From Doris montereyensis (lineage: Eukaryota > Mollusca > Gastropoda > Nudibranchia > Dorididae), in contig JAXRKP010000433.1 of NCBI GenBank assembly GCA_037039925.1, forward strand, positions 192,501 to 256,500: a stretch of 64,000 nucleotides of DNA, in the 5' to 3' direction. How positions within the stretch are numbered: position 1 is the stretch's first letter; each line of letters starts with the position of its first letter. Of the stretch, positions 28,701-42,000 are shown piece after piece. The notes under the pieces were generated by a model. The model was not told the DNA's origin. It made no database searches and saw nothing but the letters and a program-made list of their open reading frames with translations. Both the position numbers and the translations under genes were made by a program.

Positions 28701-31700
28701 ATTATTGAAAATTTCATTGTCTCCCCATCGGTGAGAACCGGTTTTATAATTAAAAAGTTGGAACAGTAGGCCTACTGTTCATCTGCATGGTCTGAATGTG
28801 ACCCTGAAGTCAGGTCCAAAGAGTAACCCGATCTAATGATTGTAATATATATCACACGTCCTGTCTTCTACAATATTGTGATTTATAGATTTTTCAACAT
28901 TCTATGTGGCTACAATATTCATATCCTTTCATATCCCCACCTCCAAAAACTCTTTAAAAAAACTTATTTTAAACTACAGAATATACAGTAAAATGCTAGC
29001 ATACTTATTTTCTGTCACCTAATTAATATTTATACTAAATTTCAGGTTAATTGGTATAGCATCATGACTCCTAGTTCACGAAATACTTCACTTCCATGTG
29101 AACAGTACTATCATCAATGTCCTGGGTGAAATTACAAGCAGCAATAGTTGGAACTTGCATTGACATATAAAAACTAGTACGGACAGCTTTATCTACTCAC
29201 TCCAAAGTGATTGTGCCCTTTAACGCATCTGTCTTTCTTGCCATCCTCTGCAGAGCGCTGACCTTTACTCCAGCATATTAGACAAAACTGAGTCATCTTA
29301 AATGGCGGCTTGGGTTCCTCTCGCTTAGGGGAGACAGTCAGTTGCACAGGAGCTTCTTTCGTTGCAGAAGCATATGCCCCGGATGGTGGAGGTGTCTGCA
29401 GCAAAGCATAGAAAGAAAGAACAAAAACAGTTAACGCTCAGAATAGAGGCTTTCCGTCCTGATCTTGTGTTTATTTGTCTGTTCATCTGCACGGTCTGAA
29501 TGTGACCCTGAAGTCAGGTCCAAATTGTCAAAGGACATTTAATCTGTTACTTGTGACTGTAAACAAATGTTGTTTACCCACCTCTGATAGAACATTAGTA
29601 TCAAGACAACTTGAAGCAAGGGAAACACCAATCTCAAAGCTTATTTCTCTTATTTCCACCATAGAAAGTCTCTAAATGGCTTCACAACTGCTAAGGCCCC
29701 ATATACACAATTCATACGCATAGTGAAAATCCTTTGTGATCCATCTTTTTATTTTCTTCTTAACAAAAATCATAAGGATTAGGACAGACCCGTTAGGTTT
29801 TTGATAAGGAGAAAAATGACCCCTCCCTCCCCCAGCCACTGATCGGTGCGGTGTGTTTCCAACAGAAAGAAACGTGCTTGTTTGTTTGATTGAAATTTGC
29901 CCCATCTACCATTGTGGTGATATCAGGGTGAATTAACAGGAAACAGCAAGAAAAAAAAGAGAAGTGGAAGAGTAAAAAGAAAGAAGTAGGACCTACCAGC
30001 AGCACCTGCCAACCACCTGTTAGAAGGGTGCAATGAATGGTATGTATTGCCCATCTGCAGGTAGCATAGACAATACAAGACCTGGTATAGTCTCTCAAGA
30101 CAGCAACCCTACCACTAACCTATAGTACTGGGGCCCTGTTAAAAGTGGTGGCCTTGTAAGGTGACATGGTAACATTTTTATCTTTTCTTTGAAAGTGAAG
30201 ACATAGAGCAAGGCAAGGGGCTATGTGAAAAGTAATAAATGTAGATATAACATAAAGGTAAGAGTCTCATAGGGATGAAGAAGAAACAAATCCAAGGGGA
30301 ACACAGAGCGTGCTTCTGATTTAATTTGGCCCATATCACAACTAAGATGATCTGGAAGTTTTTGGTAAACAATATTTTTAATTTTGCCGGACTGCCCTGT
30401 AAACCAAGCCAAGGGATCTTAAACATGTACAGTGTGTTGTGATCTGCATGGAGCCTTCTTTTCATTGTTCGGCTGCGATGGGACTAGATGTCGATCCACA
30501 TACTTGGACTGGGGAGGAGGGGAGGGGGGGTTCAAACTCAAGAAAATGTTTCAACCTGTCAGGCACGAACCCACGACCTTTGGGTTGAGAGGCCGACATG
30601 ACATCTTGTCTCTGGACCACTCGAGTCCCCAGTGTGCTTCATCTTAATAGCGAGGCAAAAGGTTCTGCTACAGAGACCACAGGTTCCATCCTGTCCGAGG
30701 TCTGTGGTTCATTCCGTTTGTGTCTTATTCCCTTGTATTTGTCTCGTCTTCATTCCTATTGAGCTCCATGGACAAATACCTACAACCTGCCTTTATTCAC
30801 AACTCATAGCTGCCAACCTTTTCAAATTGAAAAACAGACTCTGACAGCGCAAACTAATTATAACTTGCATGACACTCCATAATATTTCAGAAAACATTGA
30901 TAATCTATCTTAAATCAACCTCTTAAGAGTATATAACAAAAACTTTGTCGATTGCTGGCCTTTCTAGCCAAGTGCAGTGGTAGTTTTGTGAACTTGGAAT
31001 GGAGTCTCCAGATTTTCAGCCCAATCTCTCTGAGGACGTCTTGAGTCTGCTGTTAATTAAGGGTTTCTTTTAAAAAAATAGTTAACCCTCATATAGGTAC
31101 TTTGAAAGGTAAATACAGACTTTCGGACTCAAAGCCAAAAAGACATACTAAATGTGTTTTTTACGTACTTGGTTGGCAACTATGACAATTATACTAAAGT
31201 AAGTCCCGTACTCAGACTTGAGTGTAGGGTAGCCAGGAGTAGAGTCCCTCTTTTCTGGGCCCACAGCATAATATGGAAGTTTGCCATTGCTTTTAACACT
31301 GCCTTTACTTTCGTTGAGTTTGAATAGACCTACTAACCCATTTTGCTGCTGTGTCTACAAGAGGGCCAGAAAAATTTGTCCTGACAGGGAATCGAATTGG
31401 GGCCTCTTGGGTGGTAGTCAGGATGCTCTACTGACTGAGCTACCGGCACCTCGACATGGAAGTGGTTGAAGATAAAGAAGGAAGCCTATGGAGCAGGTTG
31501 AAAGATATCCCTAACCTCCACCTCTGATTCCAAAAGGAAATGATAATTAAAAAACAATGCCCCTCACATACCTGAACATGGCTGGCCTGGAATAGTTTTA
31601 TGCTCTGTTGAATGATAACATCTCGACTTACAGATATGTCACGCTCAAGTCTCCACACAGACATTTCCACTTTGCTATGAGCAAAGCTGCAACTGCAAAG

Positions 31701-32125
31701 ACAAAAATATCTTACAGTGGCATAGTCTATTCCTGAACTTTGGTGTGGGGAATATCACAACAAACCAAGGTTGACAATCTGAAGAGTCGACAGCAAACTT
31801 CGTGTGGCTTTACAGCCAATATTCCCTCTAAGCTGTGCATGTGTGCACACACACACATCAGGGAGAAAAACTGCCCATGGTTGAGAGATGTCTGTGCACA
31901 CCAATGAAAACAACAGCATGCACAAAATACAAAACATCTATTCATGGGCAAACAATTGGGATTTTTTCATCAATTTATTGCACAACACCAAAAATTTGCG
32001 CAGACAGACTACAAAAAATTAGAGGGAACATTGTTTACAGCATAATATTAAAGTACAGAACAATGTTACAGTACATTTACCTGATTCTGATTTACTAGAC
32101 ATGAAAAGTGAAAGAGGAAAACGTG

Positions 32126-32173
<48 letters not shown>

Positions 32174-35100
32174 CACCTTTTCCTCTTCCACTTTTCATGT
32201 CTATATATATATATATATATACACATACACCTTTTCCTCTTCCACTTTTCATGTCTATATATATATATATATATACACATACACCTTTTCCTCTTCCACT
32301 TTTCATGTCTATATATATATATATATACACATACACCTTTTCCTCTTCCACTTTTCATGTCTATATATATATATATATACACATACACCTTTTCCTCTTC
32401 CAATTTTCATGTCTATATATATATATATATACACATACACCTTTTCCTCTTCCAATTTTCATGTCTATATATATATATATATACACATACACCTTTTCCT
32501 CTTCCAATTTTCATGTCTATATATATATCTTTTTATCATCAATAACTTAAAGGATTCTTCATTTGAGATATGTTTATATGTTTCACCGTAAAAGGATTAA
32601 AAAAATACCCTGCAATCCAATCCTCTTATAATCTCTAGCAAGATCCTCATTTTAACTAAAGATACACAAAAGTATTTTCTAACAAAAAAAAAAACAAAAC
32701 AAAAAGACGCTTAGCTTTAAATCTTAAAATGTTATGATCCTGAACATTAATTGTGGATTTACAAAAGAAAACAAATACTTGAACAAGAAAATTGGCTGAC
32801 AGTACAATATTTCAGTATTTCTTTGGAGGAATGCGAAAAATAAAGAAGAAAAGATGAAAGACCAAAAGATAAGAGAAAAAAAAGAAAATTCAAAAAGGGT
32901 CAAGGAAACTTACTTATTAAAACTCCACCTATCACAGTAACCAAGGTCCTTGCAGAGCCTATAATACGCCCCTTGGTGTAAGAATTTTGGACGATCAATG
33001 ATTGTATATCTTCCATTACACACATGCGCCAAAACCTGAGAACTGCCCCAGTTGTGTCTTCCTTGTCCTGAGCATATTCCACCTTGACCTTTACTGCTAA
33101 CCACAGATGAGAAAAAACACTGCCGACAAATATACCTGAAATAGCCTCCATACATAACAACGAGTTCTTTGATTGAATCAGCTGTCATGCTCCTTTTGGC
33201 AGCTGCCGTTTATGTTTAATGATAAATTCTGTGATGCTGAAATTGCCTTCTTTCTCCTCTTGCCAAAGGTATTGTTCTAGGGCATTGTGGGCAAAACTGC
33301 AAAATTGATGCATGCGACACATATCCAAGGTCTTCTGTTTGACACTATGACATAAATTGTAATTTCCAGAGAAAACACGGTGGGAATTTCTCTCCCTAAC
33401 TACGATCCATTGGTTGTTTGCAATGTGGAATGCGAGTCTACGCTGTGTACAGAAGTGTTTAATATCTCTGTAATAATATTCCCAGGGTTTTCCATTATAC
33501 ACAAGACAATCATCACAACACAATTTGAATCTAAAATTTGATAATTGTTCACTTATTGAATTGTTAGATTCTAAATTGATGTGGGGCTTTGAATGAAGTG
33601 GTGTTTCAGGACGACTAGAGGAATAGAGTGGCTTCTTCCCTATAAAATTAGCTTCTACTGCATTTGCACTTTTATAAAACATACTGGATCTGACTGGCAC
33701 CTCTCCTACATTGGAAACAGGTGGTGGAACCTAAAAGTAAGAAAACAAAAACAAAAGGTTGTCATCAATCTTCATACAATTCTGACCGTTGATTATGAAA
33801 ATTTCAAGTAAAATATTTGCCAGTCACGATAATGCCATACACTATTTTTTTAAACAGCTAATAACTTTTACTTTTTTAAAATTGCTTTTATTATCTTTAC
33901 TTATCTTTCTTTCGTGCATTTTTCAAATTAATTCTTTAACAGTTAGTACCTTCCCCATAAGTGTATTTGTTAAAAATAAGAGCTAGACTCAAATACTTTT
34001 TTTGTGCTATTTGCCCCAACAGGAGTATTCCTTCACTTGTAAAAAGACCATACCTTTCTTTGCATTAGCTGAGGCTGAGGGTGAACATATGTTGAAGTCA
34101 AGTACCTCCTGATGAATTCTGTAAACTGGGAATGTAAGGATTTGTCCTTACGCTTGGATTACTGATGCTTTTTTCCAATATTTCCGATGAATCTTGAATG
34201 AGAAAATATGCAAAGTAAAAATGAAGAAAATTCCATACTAAACAAAAGGTTGCTCTTTTTTTATTTTGTTTTGTTTGTATGTTCCTCAGTTACAATGAAG
34301 CATAACGATTCTTTTAGCCAAATCGTGAAACGCACCCCAATGAAAAACAGCAGACACAGAATAAAACAAATCTATTTATTTGTACACAATTGGGATTTTT
34401 TCGTAAAACTTTGCATAACATTTACGCCACAGACTACAAAATATTGGAGGAAACATTGCTGTCAACCTCCCACTGCTGGCTATGGAAGCATTCAATCATT
34501 TTCCTTGGCAATCAGAGAACTCTATAATAATACACAGTGTTTGATGTGGGCCAAACTCATTCTTTATATAGCAGTCTCACTCAAAGTAAGGATGTGTCAT
34601 ATTATGAAGGTGCTCATTAAAACACGGGGAGGGGGAGAAAGCTGCCCATGGATATCTAGCACATCATGTCCTATTCCCATTTATTCCTGATGGATATCTA
34701 GCCCGTAGGAGCAAAGTAGTAATTCATCACTAGTCCACTTATCTACCCTTCTGATCTTACAATTTCAAAGCTCAGTTACACATATACCAGGTCACAAGAT
34801 TGTAAACAAATTTAAGCAGACCTATCAAAAAATCATTTATGCATTAATAAGATCTGACTTGGGTCTTAAAAAAAAGAAATCTAACTCATTCCTGGTTTCC
34901 ATTCACACTTGAGTTGAATGGAAAACATAAGTGTAATTTCCAAAGGTCATTTAAATTTTGTAAAAGTATGAGCCAAACCTAAAGGCTCAATTTCAACTCA
35001 GACCTCCTACGACTAAAAGATCGGCACTGCAGTCAGGCAACAATGGTCTCAAAAGACGTATGTAAGAATGAAAAGAAAGAAAAAAGGAGGAAAAGAAAGA

Positions 35101-38100
35101 AAAAAAGGGGGAAAAAAAGAAAGAAAAAAGAGAAAGAAAAAGAGAAAGAAAGAAAGATGTTAACAGTTGCACACTTGAATAATGTTAAAAAGATGACAAA
35201 CCATGAAAGTAGTAAACAGAAACAATAAATAACCATGGTCAAAAGATAATACAACTCACAAATGCCGTCTTTAGCTGCATTCTGAATGAAGGCTGCAATG
35301 TTAAAGGTTCGTTCCCGATTCAGCGTCCACAAGTTCATCTCAACACGATTGTGAGCAAAAGTACAATTGACCTCAGACAAGCGGCATGGATTGCCTTGTT
35401 TAAAATTGATGCACAATTTGTAACCGAAGAAATGGCAATTAGACGTGTCTGGAAGAGGACGAATTTTCATCCAGTCCATAGCTGCATTGCTCTTATCCCG
35501 CACAATCAAGATATTATAGAAACAAGCGTGTTCGAAATCTGGTCGATACCTATGTCCTGAAAATGAAAATAAAATCATAAAGGAAAAAATCTATGAGAGA
35601 AAGTGGACACTACATCAATAGATATATTGAAATGTGCTGGCCTGCAGATTCTTTTTCAATTAAATAGTGAGTTTTAATTTGATAAAAGATAACATATCAT
35701 TGTAATTCAGCCAATCAACGATATGTGGTGATCTCAAGGTGAATTAAGAGATGAAAGATAAATGCAAGAGTGAAAGGAAAGAAGCAGGATCTACCGTTAC
35801 CCTCGCTCAGTCCATGATAAAAGATGTTTTGAAACAATGAATAAAAGTGCCAAATAAGTTGATGCATGAACAACTTAAGTCCAAACAATACATGCAGACT
35901 ACAAATTTTAGAGATGGGCAATTCTTGAATTTTGTTTTCCTTATTACAGAAAAATTGGGATGGGATGACTATTGATATCCCCTATTTCTTTCTTACTTCT
36001 TTTTAGATCTTACTTTTCCCTTCAATTTTCCAATCCACAACAAATAAAAGTGGGATTTCAAAAAATTCTGGAATTGAAGGGGAAACAGAACACTTGGCTT
36101 TTGATGGAATTGAGGAATAGATTATAGAATCACCACTGTAGGAATCGAGGAAAAGGATTATTACCCATCTGTAACGAATATGTAGGGGCATAAACGAAAG
36201 TGGCTGCTAGCTTCAAATTTTGACATAACGAACACAACTGGACCTAAGCATGTAGTAAAAGAAAAGCTTACTTAAAAAAGGTAAAAGCAAGCACGCCAGA
36301 TATGGATTTTACCTGCTAATTTCATTGAAATTTAACCTGTTCATCATATGCTGTGATATCAGGATGTTAAACGGAAACAGCAAGATGAAAGATAAGAGAA
36401 AGAGTGAAAGAAAAGAAGTAAGACATACCAGCAGCTACTGCCAAACACCCCTGTCAGATTGGGACGCTGTCACCATTGGTATAGATAGTGACAAGTAACT
36501 GAATTTTTTTTTAACTCACTTTCCTGAAGGTTTTATAATCAGTGTAAAGCGTATCACAATTGAGACATGTGAGTAGGTATGAGCACTATAAGAGTTTTTT
36601 GTATACCCAGTTTGTGACTTAAAAAAAAAACAAACATTGAGAGAATAAAACAAATAGAATGCACATATCTGGCTTTTATGGTTACTCCTCATTTTAAAAA
36701 CTTTGATCAACTCGACACAAAATAAAAGAAAAGAAAAACGAGAACATCTGGTCAACATGTGTTGCTCTACCTAAACCCACATGAGGGATCTACTTTTTTG
36801 GTTCAATTTTCAAACATGAGATCTGATATGTGCAACATACTATGTGAACAGAAACCCTTTAGGCCCACTGGGCTTCCAAGAAAAGAAGGGAATAGAGTGG
36901 AGAGAGAGAATATGGAGGGGGGGGGGGGGGGTCAAATGACATCAGTGAACTCACCTTTAATACCTTCACTTTCTTTAACAAAACATATACGGCATACTAG
37001 GCGAAATATATATTTTTCTAATGGCCAAGTTATATTAGTTCTTCTCTGTGGCTGGTTTATGGCAGACTTAGACTTTGAAGAATCTGAGAAAAGAACGAAA
37101 AATATTTATTAATTGGAGCATGCTTAAACATAAGGAATTTCAATGTGTTTCTTCTGTTGTTGATTCATTGTCTTGATGCAATTTTCTAGGAAGTTCAGCT
37201 TTTGTTTAATCTCCTAACTATAGTTAATAGAAGTACAAAAACGTTTTAAATATTATTTATTTGACTTGAATTTACCCACATCCACAACCAAGGTGATCTC
37301 AGGGGTTTTGGTAGGATTTTTTATTGTTGCCTGGACTGCCCTGTAAACAACTGAGGATCTTCAACATTCACAGAGTGTCACGATCTGCACGCGGGACCTC
37401 CTTTTTATTGTCCGTGTCCAATAAGACTAGGTGTCGATCCACCTACCTGGACCAGTGATGTAGAATTTACTTGGAAAAACTGAAGAAAGTTGTTTTCAAC
37501 AACCATCGAGGCTTGAACCCACAACCTTTTGCTTGACAGGCCGACACTTTGCCTCTGGACTACCTAGTCTCCTGTAAAAGTTTAGTTTTTTAAATTGCTG
37601 TATCATATCAAAACTCCAATTTACATTAACAAACCTGACATGGCAGTTTTCCTGTTTTTGTTATTTGTGCTTATCTCTGTGCAATACGTATTCCAAACAT
37701 TCACTAACTAAAGAAAGTATGAAGACAGTTTCGTATAACACACATGCTTCCTCAAGATAATTTAAGTTCTCTCATACCCAGATTGAGAGACAGAGTAAAA
37801 AGAAAAATATTTCCATATTAACAGTTTAAACTCAAAAATTCAAACCGAGAATATCAATATTCAATTGCTGTTTCATGCTCAATTAATATCACAGCTGCCA
37901 ATGTTTTTAAATCGAAAAACAGACTAATTTAACTTGTATGACAGCTCGCAATATTCCTGAAAACTTTGATAATATGATGAGTTAACTCCCTCAAAAACAG
38001 GCCTGGTAGCAGTCTGAATTACCATGTTTTGAGGAGATTTAAGGAGATTTTTTTAGGAGAATTTCATAAAATTTTAGATTTTTAGTAAAATTTTTAGGAG

Positions 38101-39014
38101 AATTTACATTTATGGGACATGCAGAGCAAAAAAATATCTCACACCGAAGACCAAAAGAGAAAATAATATATGTGTGACCTATGCCAGGTGGCTGAATGAT
38201 TAGGATGCTGTACTTGGGATCATGAGGTCCCAGGTTCGAATCCTGGCAAAGCTACTCAAAACACTCATTTCCCCACGACCTAGTTGTAAATGGGTACAAG
38301 CAGAAGCTTGGGAATAAAAACCTGTGTTAGTCTAGCATCCTGTCTAAGAGGTAATTATAATCCCATGCTACAGAAACCGGGATAAGCTCTGCCTTGAAGG
38401 ATATTTTTTTATGAGTAGGGAGAATACGTCATGTTTTCCAATGAACGCAACGTCTGATCTAGTTTGATATGATTTGAACCCAGAACCTCATGATCCCAAA
38501 CCTGGCAACCTAACTACTGAGTTAAGTTGTACACTGCTCACTAATTATAGCAAAGCCAGTGATAAAGAGCACAAATGCTCTTATGTCCATTGCCAATCAG
38601 AGGATGATGCGGCATCAATATACAATGAATGTACCATAATACAGTGCTTCTCATACTATCTGATGTCACAGGACCAGCAGTTGTTGTTTTTCTCTGACTC
38701 CTACTAGCGATAAGCCAGGTTGCTACAATTGAGGTGTCAATCGTCATCGTTGTTGCCAAGGGTTTTATTTCTGAAAAGGACTACGCATCTACGATTTGTT
38801 CACATGGATGTAGATTGGATTGTGCCATATAACGGAGCTGCCAACCATTCCAGTGTCATCGTAATTGTTCTGGAAAATTTGAGCGCGTCACCGAATACGG
38901 AAATTTCAAAGAGGGTACAGTAAAGCATTGAGAGAGAGAGACAGAGACAGACACAAAGAGTGAGACAGAGAGATAGAGAGACAGACAGAGGCACACACAC
39001 AGATAAAGATACAT

Positions 39015-39081
<67 letters not shown>

Positions 39082-42000
39082 AGAGACATACAGACAGACA
39101 AAGAGAGAAAGAAACATACAGACAGACAAAGAGAGAGAGAAAACAGACACAGCAGAGAAGAAGAAAGAGACATACAGACGGACAGAGAGAAGGAGAGAGA
39201 GAGACAGACAAAAAGGGGAGGGGTTTGCGATAGGCCGGTGGGAGCGCAGTTCCCGTGTTCTGTACCTCTACTTCTCTTACCTCGGGCACAACACACACCA
39301 ATTGTGGTAGTTGTTACGTTTTTTTGGTTTGTGTTGCCTCATTTACGATTGGGTCTGCCTTTATTATGCATTCCCCTCTATTTCAAGTGGTTGACGCCTG
39401 TGCATGCCTGAAATTCCCGCTGCATGCTTTCTTTGACACCAACTAGGCCTATAACTTTAAGGAAGACGCAATCAACTCTCTCTCTTTCTCTCTCTCATTA
39501 CTTTAGCGCTATTCACATACTCTTGGTAGAAAGTTCAGGGCTTGACTTGAACTAAGGAAATGAAGCTACTTCTATTTTAGCTTATATAATATCTGAGACT
39601 CAAGTCCAATTGTGGGCGGTTGGCGGGTGCTACTGGTAGGTTCTACTCATTTCCTTTTCCTCCATCATTTATCTTTTATCTTGCTATTTCCTCTTAGTTC
39701 ACTCTGAGATCAATGCATGCGGTGGACACAATAAAATTGAATGAAAAAAAAAACCCAAATGGACAGGGACACCATGTCAGGACCAAATCAAACGCCACTA
39801 TTACCATTAACGATGCGACGCTCAGGTTAGCGAGTCAGCCGGTGACAGGAACACCACGCTCGTTCCACAAAATTAAAGGACATTGGAGACAATTTTCTCA
39901 AATTTGAGGAGTTTTGAGATGTTTATTTTTTTAAGGAGATTTGAGGAGGGAATTTTTTTAAAAAGAAGATTTGAGGAGACTACGAGGCCTGTTAATAGGA
40001 AAGTAAGAAAATCTGCTGATCGCTGGCCTTTCTCGCGAACGGCAACAGTAGTTTTGCAAACTCAAAATGGCGTCTCAAAGACTCTCACCCAAATCTCTTT
40101 GCAGACCTGCTGAAAATGAAATGACAAGCTCCGGCTCCATGGCCGTAATGGTCTTGAAAGAAGTTCTTCTTTTTTTTACACTTAAAAAAACGGCTCAGTG
40201 TCTGTTCCTGTCTCATTTTAAATCAATGGGACTTTAACATTTAGCTTACCTACTTTTTAAGGAAAAGGACAAGTGTGCGTTGTCGTATCATATGTATTGT
40301 GGATGAAGTTAAACTTATAAATTTTTATTTATTTCTTTGACAAAGAATGTCATTAAGTAAAATTGACATTTATTCTGTTTGCTTGTTTGTTAACAACATA
40401 TAGTGGAGGTCTTTTCAACCTGGAAGCATTTTGTAATTTTGCCTAGACATCTTTTTCACTGCCAAAGAACACAGCACACATTTGGTGTTTTTCAAGCCTA
40501 ACCTGAGATACGAACCCCAAATCCCCACTTGCACTAAATATGCAGCAGAAATCTGAATTCTTTTATTGTCATACATCCAAATAAACACTATAATATTCAT
40601 GGCCTTTATAAGTTTATGGGCATCGGTGGCTGAGCGGTTAGGCTGCCGGACTGGGGATCATTAGGTCCCAAGTTTGAATCCTAGCAAAGCCATGGCCAAC
40701 GTTGTGTTCCTTGGGAAAGACACTTAACACACAATTTCCCCATTCTACCCAGGTGTAAATGGGTACAAGCACTAGCTTGGGAGTAAAAACCTGTGTCAGA
40801 CTAGCGTCCTGGTCAGGAGGTGATTATTGTCACTTGTTCTGCTTCATGCTACAGAAACCAGGATAGCTCCGGCTCTATAGGCTTTAAGGGCCTTGAAGGA
40901 ACTTTACTTTTTTTATATAAGTTTCTCAGTTCTGAATATTACTCCTATCAAACACTCAAACTATATTCTCAATAAAAGAGGATTTCAACTGTTTCTTAAC
41001 ACAATATGCAAGATTTCCACATTACAAATCCTTTTATTAACTCACATGGTTCAAAAGAACTCTGAGCAGCTTGACGACTTATCTGAATAAGAAAGAAAAA
41101 ACAAATATGATTAAATTGAGATACATTTCGTTACATTTCATAATTCCATAACTTTTTCTTTGGGTTAAGTTCAGTATACATACTGATAAAATAACAGACT
41201 GATCACGCAAACTAGTTCCAACTGGCACAAAAGCCCAAAATATTCCTGAAAACATGGAAAATTAATTTTGAATTAACCAAAAATATGTACAAAATATGAG
41301 GTTGGCAGCTATGAATGTGGACATATTATGAGCAAACAGAAGATCGTCCCCAGTCAAAATGAGTAAAAAGTGTCTCTACTAATATGTCTGATTTAAGCTA
41401 ATAATCCAAAAACCTCAAAAGCCAAAGTATACATCCATGTGACCAAGGCTTAAGTCTATATCACAGATAAGGGTATAAAAAAATGCATTCAGCAGAACAG
41501 TGATTGGCAAAAAATGTCAGCCCTTTTAAAAAAAAATTATGACCAAGTAGGGCATCACCCTTTGGGCGTAAAGTTCCTTCAAGGTTGTAATGGCCCATAG
41601 ATCCAGAGCATATCTCTGAAAGTGAAAGGACGCAAGTCTATCACAAGGTTTTAATCCCAAGCTGGTGTTGGTACACATTTGCAGCTGGGTTGAGTGGGAA
41701 GATGTGTATTTAATTATCTTTCCCAAGGAACATAATGTCAGACCTAGTATTTCTAGGATTCAAACCAAAGACATGATATCTAGCCTAGCAACTTAACCAC
41801 TACGCCACTGACACCATCCACCTTTTAAGTAACTGTTAGAGGAAACAAAGGGTTGTTAAAATACTCATCTCAAAGATTGAGGTAAATCGATGATGAGATC
41901 TAAATATGTCTAGTTAAGAAAACATCTGGCCAATTTCTCTCAACTGTTGAAAATTAAAGACTGGAAACGGACAAACTTGAATTTGTCTCGTTTTGAAAAT

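Noticed and set aside
34054..34125. An alternative separate exon [11 protein letters not shown]...
   Set aside because: As a separate exon it would leave a 26-base intron to the next block; I treat it as part of exon 6 with a lost base, but keep this as an open alternative.
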